A stretch of 64,000 nucleotides of DNA from Orychophragmus violaceus. Its lineage: Eukaryota; Streptophyta; Magnoliopsida; Brassicales; Brassicaceae. Made by a program: the position numbers and the translations under genes. Below, in pieces: positions 34,997 to 47,344 of this stretch. The stretch spans positions 11,657,082-11,721,081 of the forward strand of contig CM058230.1 of assembly GCA_030180135.1 (NCBI GenBank). Direction: 5' to 3'. How positions within the stretch are numbered: the stretch's first letter is position 1; the number at the start of each line of letters is the position of its first letter. The notes under the pieces are model-generated. The model made no database searches, was not told the origin of the DNA, and saw only the letters and a list, made by a program, of their open reading frames with translations.

Positions 34997-37029
34997 TTAG
35001 GGCTTTTGAAATCATGGAACATGTTGTCGGAGACTAATAAATATGAAAAAGAATAATTGCATAGCGCTCATGCGTGTTTTGGACCAAACATCCCACTCCT
35101 TGGTGAATCTTTTCTTAATACATAAAATAGGAAGAAATAAACCTAATTAACATGTGTACCATGATTCCATGAATCGTCAATCGATATATATCACTTAAGC
35201 ATATAGGTTTGATCGGCAATTGGACAGTTTCGACTATGTAAATTTTTCAAAGATTCGTCTTATACATTGCATAAATATATGAGCCATCATATCTTCTTTG
35301 TCTCTTAAAATGCACCATCATATCTTCTTTGAATGAGCTACCCAGCCAGCATTTGATCTTACTTTGCGAGCCGAATTTGGCCTAATCCGCTTCACTGGCT
35401 TGGATTTGTATGTTTCGCTCTAACCCTTTTTCGCATGCGTTATGCATCATCAAACTTTTATTTTAATCTTTCATTTACTTGATTTGGAAGAATGCTGGAA
35501 TCATTGTTGCTACTTCAACCAGATCTCATATCATTCAAGCTTCTCTTGATGGTCTTATAAGGCACATGTTATTCTCCTTCCCATCTTCCAGTCCGAGCCA
35601 TCCTTCTCTTCAGGAGTTTTATTTCTCTTGTACTAGATCCTGTTGATGGTCTCTGTCTTTCCTTTTCTTCTTTTATTGGGTCATTGTAGTTTTTGTAATT
35701 TCGCTTAATAATTTGCTTGCAATAATGTGAAACTCTAAAAATCGGTATGAAATTTTAGTATTGATAAAAAGATATATGAACCTAAGAGAATTGGCTGAAA
35801 GTAATAAAATGTAATACATACAACTACAATAAGTGAAAAAAAAACTTAATTGGATTTATAACAAGCTTTCTATTAATTTTTTTTATAAAGCAGGCTCTCG
35901 GTAAGCATCTATTACGTGTGTAAAACAGTGCGTAAAAATTTATTCCATACACACTAGTATTTTGTCAAAAGAAAAACCCCATTCACCAGCCAACTAGCTA
36001 GTAACATAATTTGCTTAAAGAAACTTCCATTTGAATTCAAATGGTAACATTATAGCACAAGAAAGCACCTCTCGTCAATTTTCATACAAAAAAATAAACC
36101 GTGTTTATATATGATATCAAATAGAAACAGAAATAGAAGTTACGTAGTGGATAAGAGTGAGATTTGAGATAGAGAGAAGTCTTCTTCCTATGTGGGTATT
36201 GCGAGGATAAGGTTGATAAAGACTCTGCGTCAATTATTAAATAACTTCACCATCTTTCAAATAAACAATTATTTCTGGTGAAAAAGAAAATAAACAAATT
36301 GAGATTAGATTCTTTACACATTGATTTAACGATCATTACTTACTTGTATGCGTTAAAAAGTCATTTTACTTAAAGACTAATTCCATAGGTTCCACTAAGC
36401 AATAAACATAGGAAATTTGTATTTATAGGTAGTGGCAATAATGTACAAGTCACCAAATTAAGCTATATATTGCAAAAGACTTCATAAATAACATATTTTA
36501 AACCTTTAATATACATATACTAAAGTTATGTAAGTAGGATCAATGTTCAACCTTAGTTTATGTTGTGGATTTAGAGTTGAAAAGAATGTAATTAATCAAA
36601 ATAATTAAACTGAATCTTCTAGCTCTGAATCAATATATAAAAATAGATGATATATCTTTGTTTTAAAAAATATTTTTTTCCAAATAATATTTTGTGTTTT
36701 GATTTTAAGTAGCATTATATTAGAGGATTTTAGAAAATAGCAACAACTTCAAAAATTGTAAATTGAGTTTTCAACATTGTGTTATGGATCTATTTTAAGT
36801 TCGTCTTGTGGTATTTTTAAGATCTAATTATAATTATATAATTGAGTAGTGAAAACGCACTAGATTCATTCTCACGAGGTTAATTACTGGTTTATTCTTA
36901 ATGAAATTTAAATGATTTTTTTCTCAGAATTATGTTAATTTTCTTAAAAATCGAGCTCTCTAGGTTATGTTAATTTTTCTAAAATCGAGTTCTCTATGTT
37001 ATGTTAATTTTTTCTTTAAAAAATTGTCG

Positions 37030-37118
37030 TATTAGGCACATAATGTCCCACATTGGTAGTTGGAATGATCCTTAGTAATATATAAAGTATATGGGTCACT
37101 CTACTTTTCAACTTAATA
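37030..37118 (+). mobile_element. Partial TRIM LTR
   Basis: 89 bp matching the 118-bp LTRs at 10845-11346 (CCCACATTGGTAGTTGGAA, GATCCTTAGTAATATATAA, ACTTAATA) with an internal deletion of about 30 bp. It is followed directly by TGG, the first bases of the primer site, then by a GA-rich tract. A relic of a second element of the same family. Confidence 0.8.
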
Positions 37119-37287
37119 TGGAAGAGGAAGAGGAAGAGAAAGATGAAGAGGAAGAGGTAGAGGAAGAGGAAGAAGAGGAAGAAGAGGAGGAAGAAGACGA
37201 AGATGAAGAAGAAGTAGCAGCGGAAGAAGAAGAGGAAGAGGAAGAGGAAAAAGAAGCAGTGGAAGAAGAAGAAAAAGAAACAAATCG
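37119..37287 (+). repeat. GAA/GAGGAA purine tract
   Basis: An almost pure purine run of GAA, GAG and GAGGAA units. It reads as a Glu-rich ORF only because of composition. Confidence 0.85.
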
Positions 37288-38096
37288 CTAGCTAATTATA
37301 ATGTTTACGCGATATAATGATAAATCTCATGAATCTAAAATATTTTATAATGAAAATAAACTTTCAATTTTTTTACTTTAACAAAATAATATGTCCATAC
37401 AAGGTGCAGATACCCACCTAGTTGTTAAAAATTATGTAAAGAGAAAATGGTACAAAATTATTATTTAAATTAAATATTTAAATTAAATATTTAAATACCG
37501 ATTTTGAATTAGTGAAATATTATGAGTTTAAGATCCATAACATTTTTGTTATTCAAAAAATGGTATTCAATTTATTTACCTTTGGACTATTAAAACTTAA
37601 AACAAAACAACTGTAACTTGAGATTACTGAGATCAGATAATGCAACAGTAACTTTCTGGTAAACACAAAGTTACAAAAGTACTTTAATCAAAGTTGACAA
37701 ATAAAGAAAGAGCGTTTGAATATATCACAAAAATCAACACGCTAAAACTGCACTAACAACAGCATGAAATCGTGAATCTTATTTTAATCAATTGTCAATT
37801 AGTGGAAACTGTCGTAGGCACCTTCGTCACCCCACGATCGCCACCGTCATAACGTTCATCCATATCCAACGGTCATTATTTTTCTTCTCATCATATAAAT
37901 CCAAAGTATTATCCAAAAAGACAATTAATTTGGTCAACACAAATCAAAAGCAAACCGGACACGCAACTACTAATTATCTCATTCTTTCCCAATGAGATAT
38001 TTAAGATTTAATCCAATCTACTTTTAAGTCAAGGAAGAATTTATATAATCAATGTAAACAATTTACCAAAAAATCTACCTTTTCTCTATAAATCCT

Positions 38097-38103
38097 GAAA
38101 CTT
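38097..38103 (+). promoter_or_regulatory. Probable TATA box of SCL1
   Basis: The sequence CTATAAATCC occurs about 730 bp before the SCL1 ATG. SCL1-type genes have long leaders, and GTAA/AG signals between 38390 and 38820 would allow a leader intron. Prediction from motif and distance only. Confidence 0.35.
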
Positions 38104-38828
38104 GTTTTTTCCCCCAACTAAAACCTAACACCACACGAGTCGTTAAACGTGTAATGCTGCTATCTTTAAAACAAAGACCACAGACACAGAGACAACCCAG
38201 AAAATAAGAAACAAAGGCGTTTTCTTTTCTAACATTTCTATCTTCTTCTGTGTAAACAGTATACCCTAAAGGTCAAACCTTTGAGGCTCTTCTTACTTCC
38301 TTTAGCTTTTACAACGTTTATATCAGATTTGTTTGTCAATCTCAATTTGGGCATCTCCAGATTGGAAGACCCTTTTGCTCTAATTCTCCTGGTAATTGAC
38401 TTCAACAACCCGATTTTTTTTTGGTTTTAGATTTGCTTAGCTATCTTTAGATTCTCACTAACTTGTTCGATTATGTTATTTTGCAATCGGTTTAAACAAG
38501 TCAATATGCAATTAAAACATAGATCCTTGTGTTCTGATTGCTTGATCAGTCGGTATTGGTGTTGAGGATTGCATAGTTCTGTTTTATTTGGCATCAAAGG
38601 AAGAAACTTTACATGATTTGATTCTTTTCAATTCTCAATGGATTTTGGATCACAGTTTGTGTTCATTAGTTTCTTTGGATAATCAGTTCACTATATGTGC
38701 TCCATATATGTGTTGTTCAATCCTTAAGAAAGATCTCTTCTTTGTTTTTGTTTTGCATGATTCAACATTCTTTTTTGTTAGAATCTCAGCGGCCCTGCTT
38801 GATGTTTTTCTGTGTGTGATATTATAGT

Positions 38829-40607
38829 ATGGTGGAACAAACTGTGGCAAGAGAACATATCAAAGCGAGAGTCATGTCATTGGTTAGATCGGTAGAGCCA
38901 TCGGCTGCAGCATATATGAATCCGAAGCTTTACTCGCTGAATGAGAATGGCTACAACAGTGGTACTACTTCTGTTGAAATCTTTGATCCAGACAGGTCCA
39001 AGAACACTTGCCTGACTGATGATTCTTACCCAAGCCAAAGTTACGAGAAGTACTTTCTCGATTCGCCAACTGATGAGTTTGTACAACATCCTGTTGGCTC
39101 TGGTGCCTCGGTTAGCTCTTTGGAATCATTTCCTTATCAGTCAAGACCGGTTCTTGGTTGCTCCATGGAATATCAGTTGCCGTTTGATTCAACCTCGACT
39201 TCATCTACAAGGCTCTTTGGAGGTTACCTAGCGGAAACTCAAAGTCCGAGCATGGATGTGGTGGAGGAGTTTGATGATGAGCAAATGAGATCAAAGATTC
39301 AAGAGCTTGAAAGAGCGCTTCTCGGTGATGAAGATGATAAGATGGATGGAATAGATCATCTGATGGAGATTGACAACGAATGGTCTTACCAAAACGGAAG
39401 CGAACAACATCAGGACTCACCCAAAGAATCCTCATCTGCAGATTCTAACTCTCATGTAAGTAGCAAAGAAGTGGTTTCACAAGCAACTCCGAAGCAAATC
39501 CTTATATCCTGTGCTCGTGCATTATCCGAAGGCAAATCAGAAGAAGCTTTGTCAATGGTGAATGAGCTGAGACAGATTGTTTCGATCCAAGGAGATCCTT
39601 CTCAGAGAATCGCAGCTTACATGGTTGAAGGTCTAGCTGCAAGAATGGCTGCTTCAGGAAAATTTATCTACAGAGCATTGAAATGCAAAGAGCCTCCTTC
39701 TGATGAGAGGCTAGCTGCTATGCAAGTCCTCTTTGAGGTCTGCCCTTGTTTCAAATTCGGTTTCTTAGCTGCTAATGGTGCAATCATCGAAGCTATCAGA
39801 GGTGAAGAGGAAGTTCACATCATCGATTTCGATATAAACCAAGGAAACCAATACATGACACTGATAAAAACCATTGCTGAGCTTCCTGGTAAACGTCCTT
39901 GGATGAGGTTAACCGGAATTGATGACCCTGAATCAGTCCAACGCTCAACCGGAGGGTTAAGAATCATCGGTTTAAGACTCGAGCAATTTGCAAAAGATCA
40001 TGGAGTATCCTTCAAATTCAAAGCAGTGGCTTCAAAGACTTCTATTGTCTCTCCATCTACACTCGGTTGCAAACAGGGAGAAACCTTAATTGTCAACTTT
40101 GCGTTCCAGCTTCACCACATGCCTGACGAGAGCGTCACAACAGTTAACCTGCGGGACGAGCTACTCCACATGGTCAAAAGCTTAAACCCGAAGCTTGTCA
40201 CAGTCGTTGAACAAGACGTGAACACGAACACTTCCCCGTTCTTGTCAAGATTCATAGAGGCTTACGAGTACTACGCAGCGGTTTTCGAGTCTCTAGACAT
40301 GACACTTCCGAGAGAGAGCCAAGAGAGGATGAATGTGGAAAGGCAGTGTCTTGCTAGAGACATAGTCAACATTGTTGCTTGTGAAGGTGAAGAACGGATT
40401 GAGAGATATGAGGTTGCTGGAAAATGGAGAGCGAGGATGATGATGGCGGGGTTCAGTCCAAGACCAATGAGTTCTAGAGTAACAAGCAATATACAGAATC
40501 TTATAAAGCAACAGTACTGTAGTAAGTATAAGATTAAAGAGGAAATGGGTGAGCTCCATTTTTGCTGGGAGGAGAAGAGTTTAATCGTTGCTTCAGCTTG
40601 GAGGTAA
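38829..40607 (+). CDS. SCL1: GRAS-family transcription regulator (SCARECROW-like 1)
   Basis: 592 residues in one exon, the usual form for GRAS genes. The N-terminal 220 residues are variable and acidic (DDEQMRSKIQELERALLGDEDD). The GRAS domain follows, with the leucine-rich start ILISCARALSEG, the VHIID motif at about residue 329 (VHIIDFDINQGNQ), the PFYRE-like stretch FIEAYEYYAAVFESLDM, and SAWR as the last four residues. The protein is expected in the nucleus, acting through partner transcription factors. It belongs to the PAT1-like branch by its N-terminal style. There are no stops or frameshifts, and position between the PEP-mutase-like relic and SWEET1 supports SCL1. The start is the first ATG of a frame that matches the family from MVEQTV onward. 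Confidence 0.96.
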   Translation: MVEQTVAREHIKARVMSLVRSVEPSAAAYMNPKLYSLNENGYNSGTTSVEIFDPDRSKNTCLTDDSYPSQSYEKYFLDSPTDEFVQHPVGSGASVSSLESFPYQSRPVLGCSMEYQLPFDSTSTSSTRLFGGYLAETQSPSMDVVEEFDDEQMRSKIQELERALLGDEDDKMDGIDHLMEIDNEWSYQNGSEQHQDSPKESSSADSNSHVSSKEVVSQATPKQILISCARALSEGKSEEALSMVNELRQIVSIQGDPSQRIAAYMVEGLAARMAASGKFIYRALKCKEPPSDERLAAMQVLFEVCPCFKFGFLAANGAIIEAIRGEEEVHIIDFDINQGNQYMTLIKTIAELPGKRPWMRLTGIDDPESVQRSTGGLRIIGLRLEQFAKDHGVSFKFKAVASKTSIVSPSTLGCKQGETLIVNFAFQLHHMPDESVTTVNLRDELLHMVKSLNPKLVTVVEQDVNTNTSPFLSRFIEAYEYYAAVFESLDMTLPRESQERMNVERQCLARDIVNIVACEGEERIERYEVAGKWRARMMMAGFSPRPMSSRVTSNIQNLIKQQYCSKYKIKEEMGELHFCWEEKSLIVASAWR

Positions 40608-40991
40608 AAAAGATAGTAACAATAGTCCTTATGTTTATGTTTTATATTAAATATTGTAATTACTAAAGATCACAGGGATGATCACAGGTTCTGAAGCTAA
40701 TCTAACACTTCAAATATTTGTTTTCGTCTCTCTTATATAAAAGTAGAGTTTCGTTTTTACATGTTTGTATTTCAGCCATTCAGTACTGAATTGTGTGTTT
40801 TGTTTTGGTTCAAGTTAAGCCCATTAAAGTCACAAAGGCATTGTCATCTTCAATCACTAGTCTGTCACACTATCAGTAGGGATCTTACATTTTTCAGCAT
40901 AGTTAATTTTTTTTTACAGCAAAACAAAAGCAAAACTGTAATGAAACAGAGTTAAAATACAGAGAAGAAATCCTTCAAAGATATAAACTTG
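40608..40991. other. Convergent 3' space between SCL1 and SWEET1
   Basis: The two genes converge here. It holds the 3' UTRs and polyadenylation regions of both. No other feature is seen. Confidence 0.6.
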
Positions 40992-42225
40992 TTATCCGTT
41001 AATGACATTTTGCTTCTTCTCATCATCTTTCATCTCCAACGACTTGTCATCCTTTTCAGCATCATCAAATTTCTCTCCTTTGTTTCCACAGTAGATGACG
41101 TAGAGAATCAACTGCAGTGTCCCTAAAGCACATCCAAACCCATTTGGGATCTTCACACAAACAAGAAAATACGTCAGAAATTTAGAAATCAAGTTTCGTT
41201 TTTTTTCTTCTCCGAATGACAAAAGGGAGAGACTTTAACTTACTGCAACAAAAGGGTCACGACCGATAAGACCATAGACGAACCAAGAAGTTCCACAGAG
41301 GAATACAAAGAGTGACAAAAAGAATGGCATATACTCTACACTCTTCGTCTTTATCACCAATCTCTGTTAATACAATCATATAATTCATCAAAACAGAGCA
41401 TGCAAAATTAAAGAGACCCGTCTTGGTTGATTCTTTTTTTGGTTTACTTACCATGATTGAGAGTGGAGAAGCGTACATGATGATGGAGAAAACGGTGGCT
41501 GCAATACCACAGAAGAGTTTTCTACCGTTTCCATGGAGGGCAAATAGAGAGACGAGAGCCACCGTTGCAAATACGGCCAATACGGCAGTGAAGATACCAA
41601 AGATCTTAGCTTTCTTCTTCTTTGGTGCGTAGAAAAGGAAGATCAAAACGTAGATTGTCTCGATTACTGCTCCTGTTCCATTGATTGTGCTTACAAGTGT
41701 GTTGTCCTTTGACACAAAGGGAAGTCCATACCTAACCAAAGAGAGCAAAACAGAGGAGCTCAGAAACAGAGTTATTAAAGCGATATGACAGTGGAAGAAT
41801 AATCACGTAAGGTTTAAGAGTAATTTTACCAGGCGGAGAGGAGACAATTGAGGAGAGTCATAGGGTAAGGGATGCCAGAGAATTGTTCAGTCGACTTGTT
41901 CTTCATGATTCTCTTGAATGTTATCCTAATTTCATTTACGAACAAAGCAAAGAAAGGAATCTTGATGAGTTTTTCTTTGTTAAAACATCATTATAACAAC
42001 AAATTAAGCCAAGAAACTGAGAGAAATTAAAATCGGTTCACGAGCTGAAAAAGGAGGAAATGGAGAGAGGATGAATACGAACGAAGGAGCCAAGAACAGA
42101 AACAGAGCAGTCGCATTTCCTGTAAAAGCAGAAAACGATAAGTGATTTCACATGGGGAAAGGAGAAAGAACGAGTGAGGGAAATGGGTTACCGAAAACGC
42201 CGAAGATGGTGTGAGCGATGTTCAT
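40992..42225 (-). CDS. SWEET1: SWEET sugar uniporter
   Basis: A facilitative glucose transporter of the plasma membrane with seven membrane helices made of two MtN3/saliva repeats. The six exons on the minus strand are 42225-42192, 42119-42083, 41925-41830, 41731-41452, 41363-41244 and 41150-40992, all with GT-AG introns, giving 241 residues. The start is MNIAHTIFGVFGN. Family proline sites are visible: GIPYPMTLLNCLLSAWYG in repeat 1, YASPLSIM in repeat 2, and IPNGFGCALGTLQLILY in the last helix. The charged tail (KDDKSLEMKDDEKKQN) ends a few residues earlier than the Arabidopsis protein as I recall it. There are no lesions. It converges with SCL1. Confidence 0.95.
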
Positions 42226-42331
42226 CGCTGATCTCTAACGCGTCTGAAGATTTTCTCTTATTTTCTTGAGTGTGAGCCGAGAGAGTGTGAGAGAGAATGA
42301 GGTGGGTGTTTGTTTCGGCAAGCGTCCTGAG

Positions 42332-42342
42332 GTATATATAAG
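42332..42342 (-). promoter_or_regulatory. TATA box of SWEET1
   Basis: CTTATATATACC on the minus strand lies about 110 bp before the SWEET1 ATG, a fitting distance. Confidence 0.5.
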
Positions 42343-42344
42343 GG

Positions 42345-44176
42345 TCTGCCAACCCCGGCTTCACCGCGAAACATCAATAATTATCAAATTGAAAGGCACA
42401 TATATATTTGTGAAATTATGTTATTGGATTTTTTTTAAGTAATCAGATATTTTTTTGTGTTTGTAAAATTTGGAAAATAAGTAGTGCTAAAAAGGGTAAA
42501 AGCACACGAACAATCTCTTTATTTATTTCACATAATATCTCTCTCAAAAAATTGAAATGATTTTTTATTTTTATTTTTTGAAGTTTTTCATTGGGAGTGA
42601 ACTACACTATAAAATTCCGGTTTGTGAACATTTTAAAATTTGATTTGATTATCCATGTCACTAAAATAAATTTATCTTTTCAATCATTTGATCATAGATA
42701 ATTTTATCGTTAATTGTGTTTGAATTGAAGTAGTTGAATGATGAGTAACTTACAGAGAAGTGATTCGCATATCATGTGAATGAGGACAAAGTACATGAAA
42801 AAATCATGTAGCGATTGTAGGATAGTAAACAAGTCTTTCGAGTCTTTCAAACTAATAATACGGCCATCAGACGAAGATGGATCCACAGACCAAAAAAAGT
42901 GGGCGTGAAGCCCACATTCGGGAATGATTGGAGTGTTACAAATGGTATTTTTGTCGAATCTAAAACATGTGTGGAGTCAATAAGGGTTTGCAGTGTGAAG
43001 AATAACGATCCTTGTGTGTAATGATAGTGTTATGCTCTGTGAGAGAGAGAAAGTGATTATAACATTCCGGTTTGTAGTATATGCAGAAAGATTTAAAAAA
43101 ATAATAATTTGGCTAATTATGTCATTAAAATACATTTATTTTTTTAGTTATTTATCTTGAGAAAACTCTATTGTTAAACATGTTTGAACTAACAATATAA
43201 TAGTTGAATGATGTGTGATTTACTAAAATGTGATTCGTCGTATCGTGCGAATCAGTACAATATATTTTTTTTTTGAAAAAAAAAGAATAGACATAAAATA
43301 GCATAAAAACATACCTTGTCATAAATATACCATCAAGAAAAATAATTGATATTTTTAGTATTATTTTGATTACAAAGACTTTTATAGCATTATATAAATT
43401 AGGGTTTAGAATTTATTATTTAGGGTTTAAGATTTATTATTTAGGGTTAGGGTTTATGGCTTAGTATTTTAGGGTTTAGGGTATAGTATTTAAGGGTTTA
43501 GGGTTAGAGTTAATTTTGTCTTATCCCTTTAATAAATGCTATTTTGTGATTTTTCTTCTTTGTTGTTATATTTGTGACAATGCATGTTTTTATGCCATTT
43601 TTACGATTTGCCCAAAAAAAAGATACAATATAATTTTTTTGTAGAATTTTTGGTTGGTCTTTCATGAATGAGGCTCTATGGCTCTTGTCTCTCATCCACT
43701 GTCCGCGTCTTATATATATTTTGATTTTGAAAACTTCTTGAATTTTGGTTCTGATTGCGGTTATTATTTTCTTTAAGTTTTTTCGGTTCATCACTTTCTA
43801 TCTTTTTTAAGTTGTCGTTGTTTTATATTCTTAATTTGGATTTTTGGTACTGGTATCATATTAGATAGCTAGTTTTATTTGTGTTAAGTTTGTATTCAAA
43901 CTATCTATCTCATCTTTGTATAATGGATGGACTGGTGGAGAAAAGTGTCTTGTGAACAAGGCAGAATGTTCAGGGCTTGCATTTTACGCGGTGCAGATGC
44001 TCTGATATTATTTTTCAATGTGTAACGTTTTCTTTAATAGAGATTCTGGGTAATTTTCGATAACTTTGAAAGTTTCTGGCTACATAGCGAAACCATACCC
44101 GGATTGTGTTTCTTATGTTTTGTGTGGTAGGCTCCGTCAAGATCAGTTGAGATTCTTACATTTACCTATATATAAC
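42345..44176. other. Intergenic, no gene recognised
   Basis: AT-rich, with a diverged direct repeat of about 200 bp (near 42600-42830 and 43060-43280, sharing GTTTGAA, AGTTGAATGATG and GTGATTCG) and a telomere-like stretch listed separately. No supportable ORF. Confidence 0.5.
43399..43515 (+). repeat. Degenerate interstitial telomere-like TTTAGGG tract
   Basis: At least seven TTTAGGG or TTAGGGT words spaced by short AT-rich pieces in about 115 bp, all in one orientation. Too decayed to be a recent telomere insertion. Confidence 0.6.
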
Positions 44177-44194
44177 AAAGTGATGTAATTATTT

Positions 44195-44317
44195 TTTTTT
44201 TCTTTTTCTAAAGGATTTTCATTAAGATAAAAGATTAAAAAGTTAAAGGTTACAAAAAAAAGAAAAAAAAACGGCAGAAAGAAAATTACAAGTGAAATTA
44301 AAAGAAGAGGAGGAAAG
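44195..44317 (-). mobile_element. LINE 3' fragment
   Basis: The 18-bp duplication AAAGTGATGTAATTATTT (44177-44194 and 44318-44335) flanks about 120 bp with a poly-A tail read as T's on the left. No coding sequence remains. Confidence 0.75.
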
Positions 44318-44801
44318 AAAGTGATGTAATTATTTGTAGACAAAAACAAAAACGTAGCACTAGCTAGTAGACTGTGATATATGATTCAGTCAGCAGGCAA
44401 CATGCATGCTTTATCTTTATGCGTGGTGCTCTGATGCTCTCTTCATATTTGAGTGAACACCTTTTGAAACTGTTTTCCATAGTATTTTGCACATGTTTTA
44501 CGTTTATATCCGAATCTGAAATGTAGAAGCTGATCAATATTTTGGATGTCGATCAACAAATGAATTATTGTGCTTTCACATATTAGGACATATATTATCT
44601 GGATATTTTTTAAATATCATAGTGAATATTGCTTTAAGAAATAAAGGAAACCATTTTGTTGATAAAAAAATTATATAGTCATAATTAACAATTGTACAAT
44701 TAACTAGAGCAACTCTAAAAGGCATTTTGTGAATATGAACAATGAAGTGATAGGAACATACACAAGAAGTATTTATTTTTACAGAACAATTATCATCAAT
44801 A

Positions 44802-45217
44802 CCACCGGTGTACGTGGTCTAGTGGTTTAGAGCACAACCAACGGTGAAACTCTCACCAGTTTCTTAAATTTTTTTTTTTTTTTTTTTTCGAAATTAAAAA
44901 AAAAAAAAAAATTGACCAATCCCGGCTCGCCACGTCATGTGAACAGTGACGAGTCGGGTCCTTAGCTAAGGATTGTAAGGATCGGATCGTCACTGTAGCT
45001 GTGGGGCCCACGTCATATTTTATTATTTTTTGTTTAAGAATTTGTGCCAAGACACCCCATTGTTCTTGGTCTTAGTGCATGGGTTGGTTCCAATGCATCA
45101 CTAGTTCAAGTCCCAGTAGGAAGGATATTTAACGCCATGCAAAGTATTGATAACTGATGATCCTGGTCCGAGGGGGATTACGGTCCAAAGGCCCGAACCC
45201 CATCTCAGTAAAAAAAA
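44802..45217 (+). mobile_element. tRNA-derived SINE split by a MITE
   Basis: The 17-bp duplication AACAATTATCATCAATA (44785-44801 and 45218-45234) and a poly-A end define a plus-strand SINE. Its A box (TGGTCTAGTGG, 44815-44825) and B box (GTTCAAGTC, near 45104) are about 290 bp apart instead of about 40, because a 242-bp MITE lies between them. Without it the SINE would be about 170 bp. Confidence 0.85.
44830..45071. mobile_element. Tourist-like MITE nested in the SINE
   Basis: TTA duplications (44827-44829 and 45072-45074) flank ends GAGCACAACCAACGGTG and GACCAAGAACAATGGGG (right, reverse complement). T and A runs lie just inside the left end, and a GACGAGTCGGG region lies in the middle. 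Confidence 0.75.
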
Positions 45218-45234
45218 AACAATTATCATCAATA

Positions 45235-46569
45235 TAGAGAAAATCGCCATTTGAGGTTCGGTTTGAGTCCCACGTCAATGATCGAGAAGCAAAAGACTGA
45301 ATCAATAATTCTATAGAAAAGGTGAAATGGTGACGTCAGGATACGCATGTCATGGCACAATTCTTCACGAGTCACGTACGTAGGTAGCCCTTTCCTCTAT
45401 ATTTCAGTACATTCTTGATGTAACAATTCAACAGATGAATTGTTTTTGTTTTTTTAATGGAAGTTCTTGATATGATCGAATCAAAAGAAAACGATACATT
45501 GAAGAAGAGTACTTACATTCATCGATAGGGGACACATTTTTAATGAAGAGATGTAGTTATAACTTCTCAGAATTAAATACTTGCTTGCCCTTAAGGGTAG
45601 GGCTTTCTTCTCGACCTTTCTCTAACTTTCCATAATTGCTTTTCTTTGAAAACCTTGCACCTTCAAATGTAAGAGTACGTAATAATGTCTTTGCACTCTT
45701 CTTACCTACACTTTTGGCCTCTATCTCCTTATGATCCTTTTGTATTGATGGACTCTTAGTAACCACCAAAAACCCAAGTCTTATCAATGTTATCATCACC
45801 ACAAAGTTACATGATCATTCAACAAAAAATTCTCGACCTTCTTAATGCTTTTTTGGTATGCCATTTGAAAAAAGGCTGCTACAACACAATACAATAGATT
45901 AACCCCAAGACAGAGTAATTATTGTTAGGAAGATGTCAAATCTTTGATGTTACATAGCCATATGTATATGTATATATAAAAGTTTTGTAATATATTACCT
46001 GAAATAGAAAGTTCATATTTATTGCGGTTAGCTGTGTTACCTGTGTATACACGGAGGCTTGTTTTCCGATTACACACACTCCAAACAAAAGATTTGGATC
46101 CGTTCTGAGAAAAGAGTCATGATGGATAGAAACACGGAACATTGATCTCCGTGTGGAGCTCTGTTTCTTGGGATTATATTATTGGTTTCTTGTCGGTAGA
46201 TTCCTGTAGCAAAACTTTTGTCCTTCATCAGACAACCATCTTTCTCATCTATCTGGTAAGCGCAATCAAACCAAAACAATTACTCTTAGTAAGGAAGATA
46301 GAAGACGACTGATGCAACCATGGCCGTGTACTCTGGTTTGGTACAAGGTGAATTTGCTAGATCAGAAATCCTCATATCCGTTAGACTTGCCTTTTTGAAC
46401 TGCCGTCTGGTTTTTGCTGGATAATCTATCTATTTTTTTTATAACCGTAAAGATTCCAAAAGTTTGATAGACCCAAAGACTAATTACACGAGGCCTTATA
46501 TCCGAGTACGAGTTTGGAATTTTTTTTTCAAATTTAAAGCGCGGCTAGGTGGTTTGAAGGATTAATCTA
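45235..46569. other. Intergenic, no gene recognised
   Basis: No recognisable protein. An 81-codon minus ORF at 45557-45802 has no family resemblance I know. Confidence 0.45.
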
Positions 46570-46794
46570 TCTATACTATTAAAAGATGTGTCTTTTTCAA
46601 AAATTAACCTTTAGTCATGTGTTATATTACGGTTTGTGCTACTGCATTTATTAAAGTTTTTTTTTGTCATTAAGGGTAATTTAAAATTATTAAATTTAGA
46701 TTATATGTGAGCCATACTAAATATTTTCTAATTAATGATTTTGTCCCAAAATATATTCATAATATCTTTTAATATCTTTTGTTTTAAATACACA

Positions 46795-46825
<31 letters not shown>

Positions 46826-47344
46826 GATTTTCTAAAAAATAATTGTTAATTTCAAACTTATTATAAAATTTATTATAAAATAGTTTTAATTACATTTTGA
46901 TATAAACATTTACCAATTTATGATTTTATTCAAAATATATTTTACAATATCTTTTAATATCTTATTTTCAATTGAAATATAAATATATATTTTTATATTA
47001 TAGTAAAATCTTACAAAAATATTTTTAAATTCTTGATGTCTAAGAAAAATAATTACTAAATTCATAGTTATTATCAAAATCTATTAAAAATTATTTTAGT
47101 TACATTTAGATCTATTGAATTAACATAAAAATCTTTATATTTTGACCATTAAAAAACATAAAACAGAATGAAAATAGATTAACTGATTTATATATCCATA
47201 CTATTAAAAATGAATTTTGACAACTTGAAAACGAGTTAAAAATATATATTAACTAATTTCAATTGATATATTCTTAATTTGATAAACTGTTTTGCAACTT
47301 ACAACAAGAACTATGAATTTAATTACAAATGGACTAAGAACATA
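46570..47344 (+). mobile_element. Helitron-like 5' ends (tentative)
   Basis: TCTATACTATTAAAAGATG at 46570 resembles 5' ends of Arabidopsis non-autonomous Helitrons, and a similar start (CCATACTATTAAAAATG) occurs near 47197. I could not find the matching 3' hairpin and CTRR end, so limits are unknown. An (AT)n run lies at about 46794-46816. Confidence 0.35.

Larger units (their letters stand above)
35000..38096. other. Intergenic upstream of SCL1
   Basis: No gene recognised in the 3.1 kb. It holds a partial TRIM LTR and a GA-rich tract (listed separately) and otherwise AT-rich unique-looking sequence. Confidence 0.5.

Noticed and set aside
37091..37291. Glu-rich 66-codon ORF
   Set aside because: Composition of a GAA/GAG microsatellite; no domain and no sign of coding selection.
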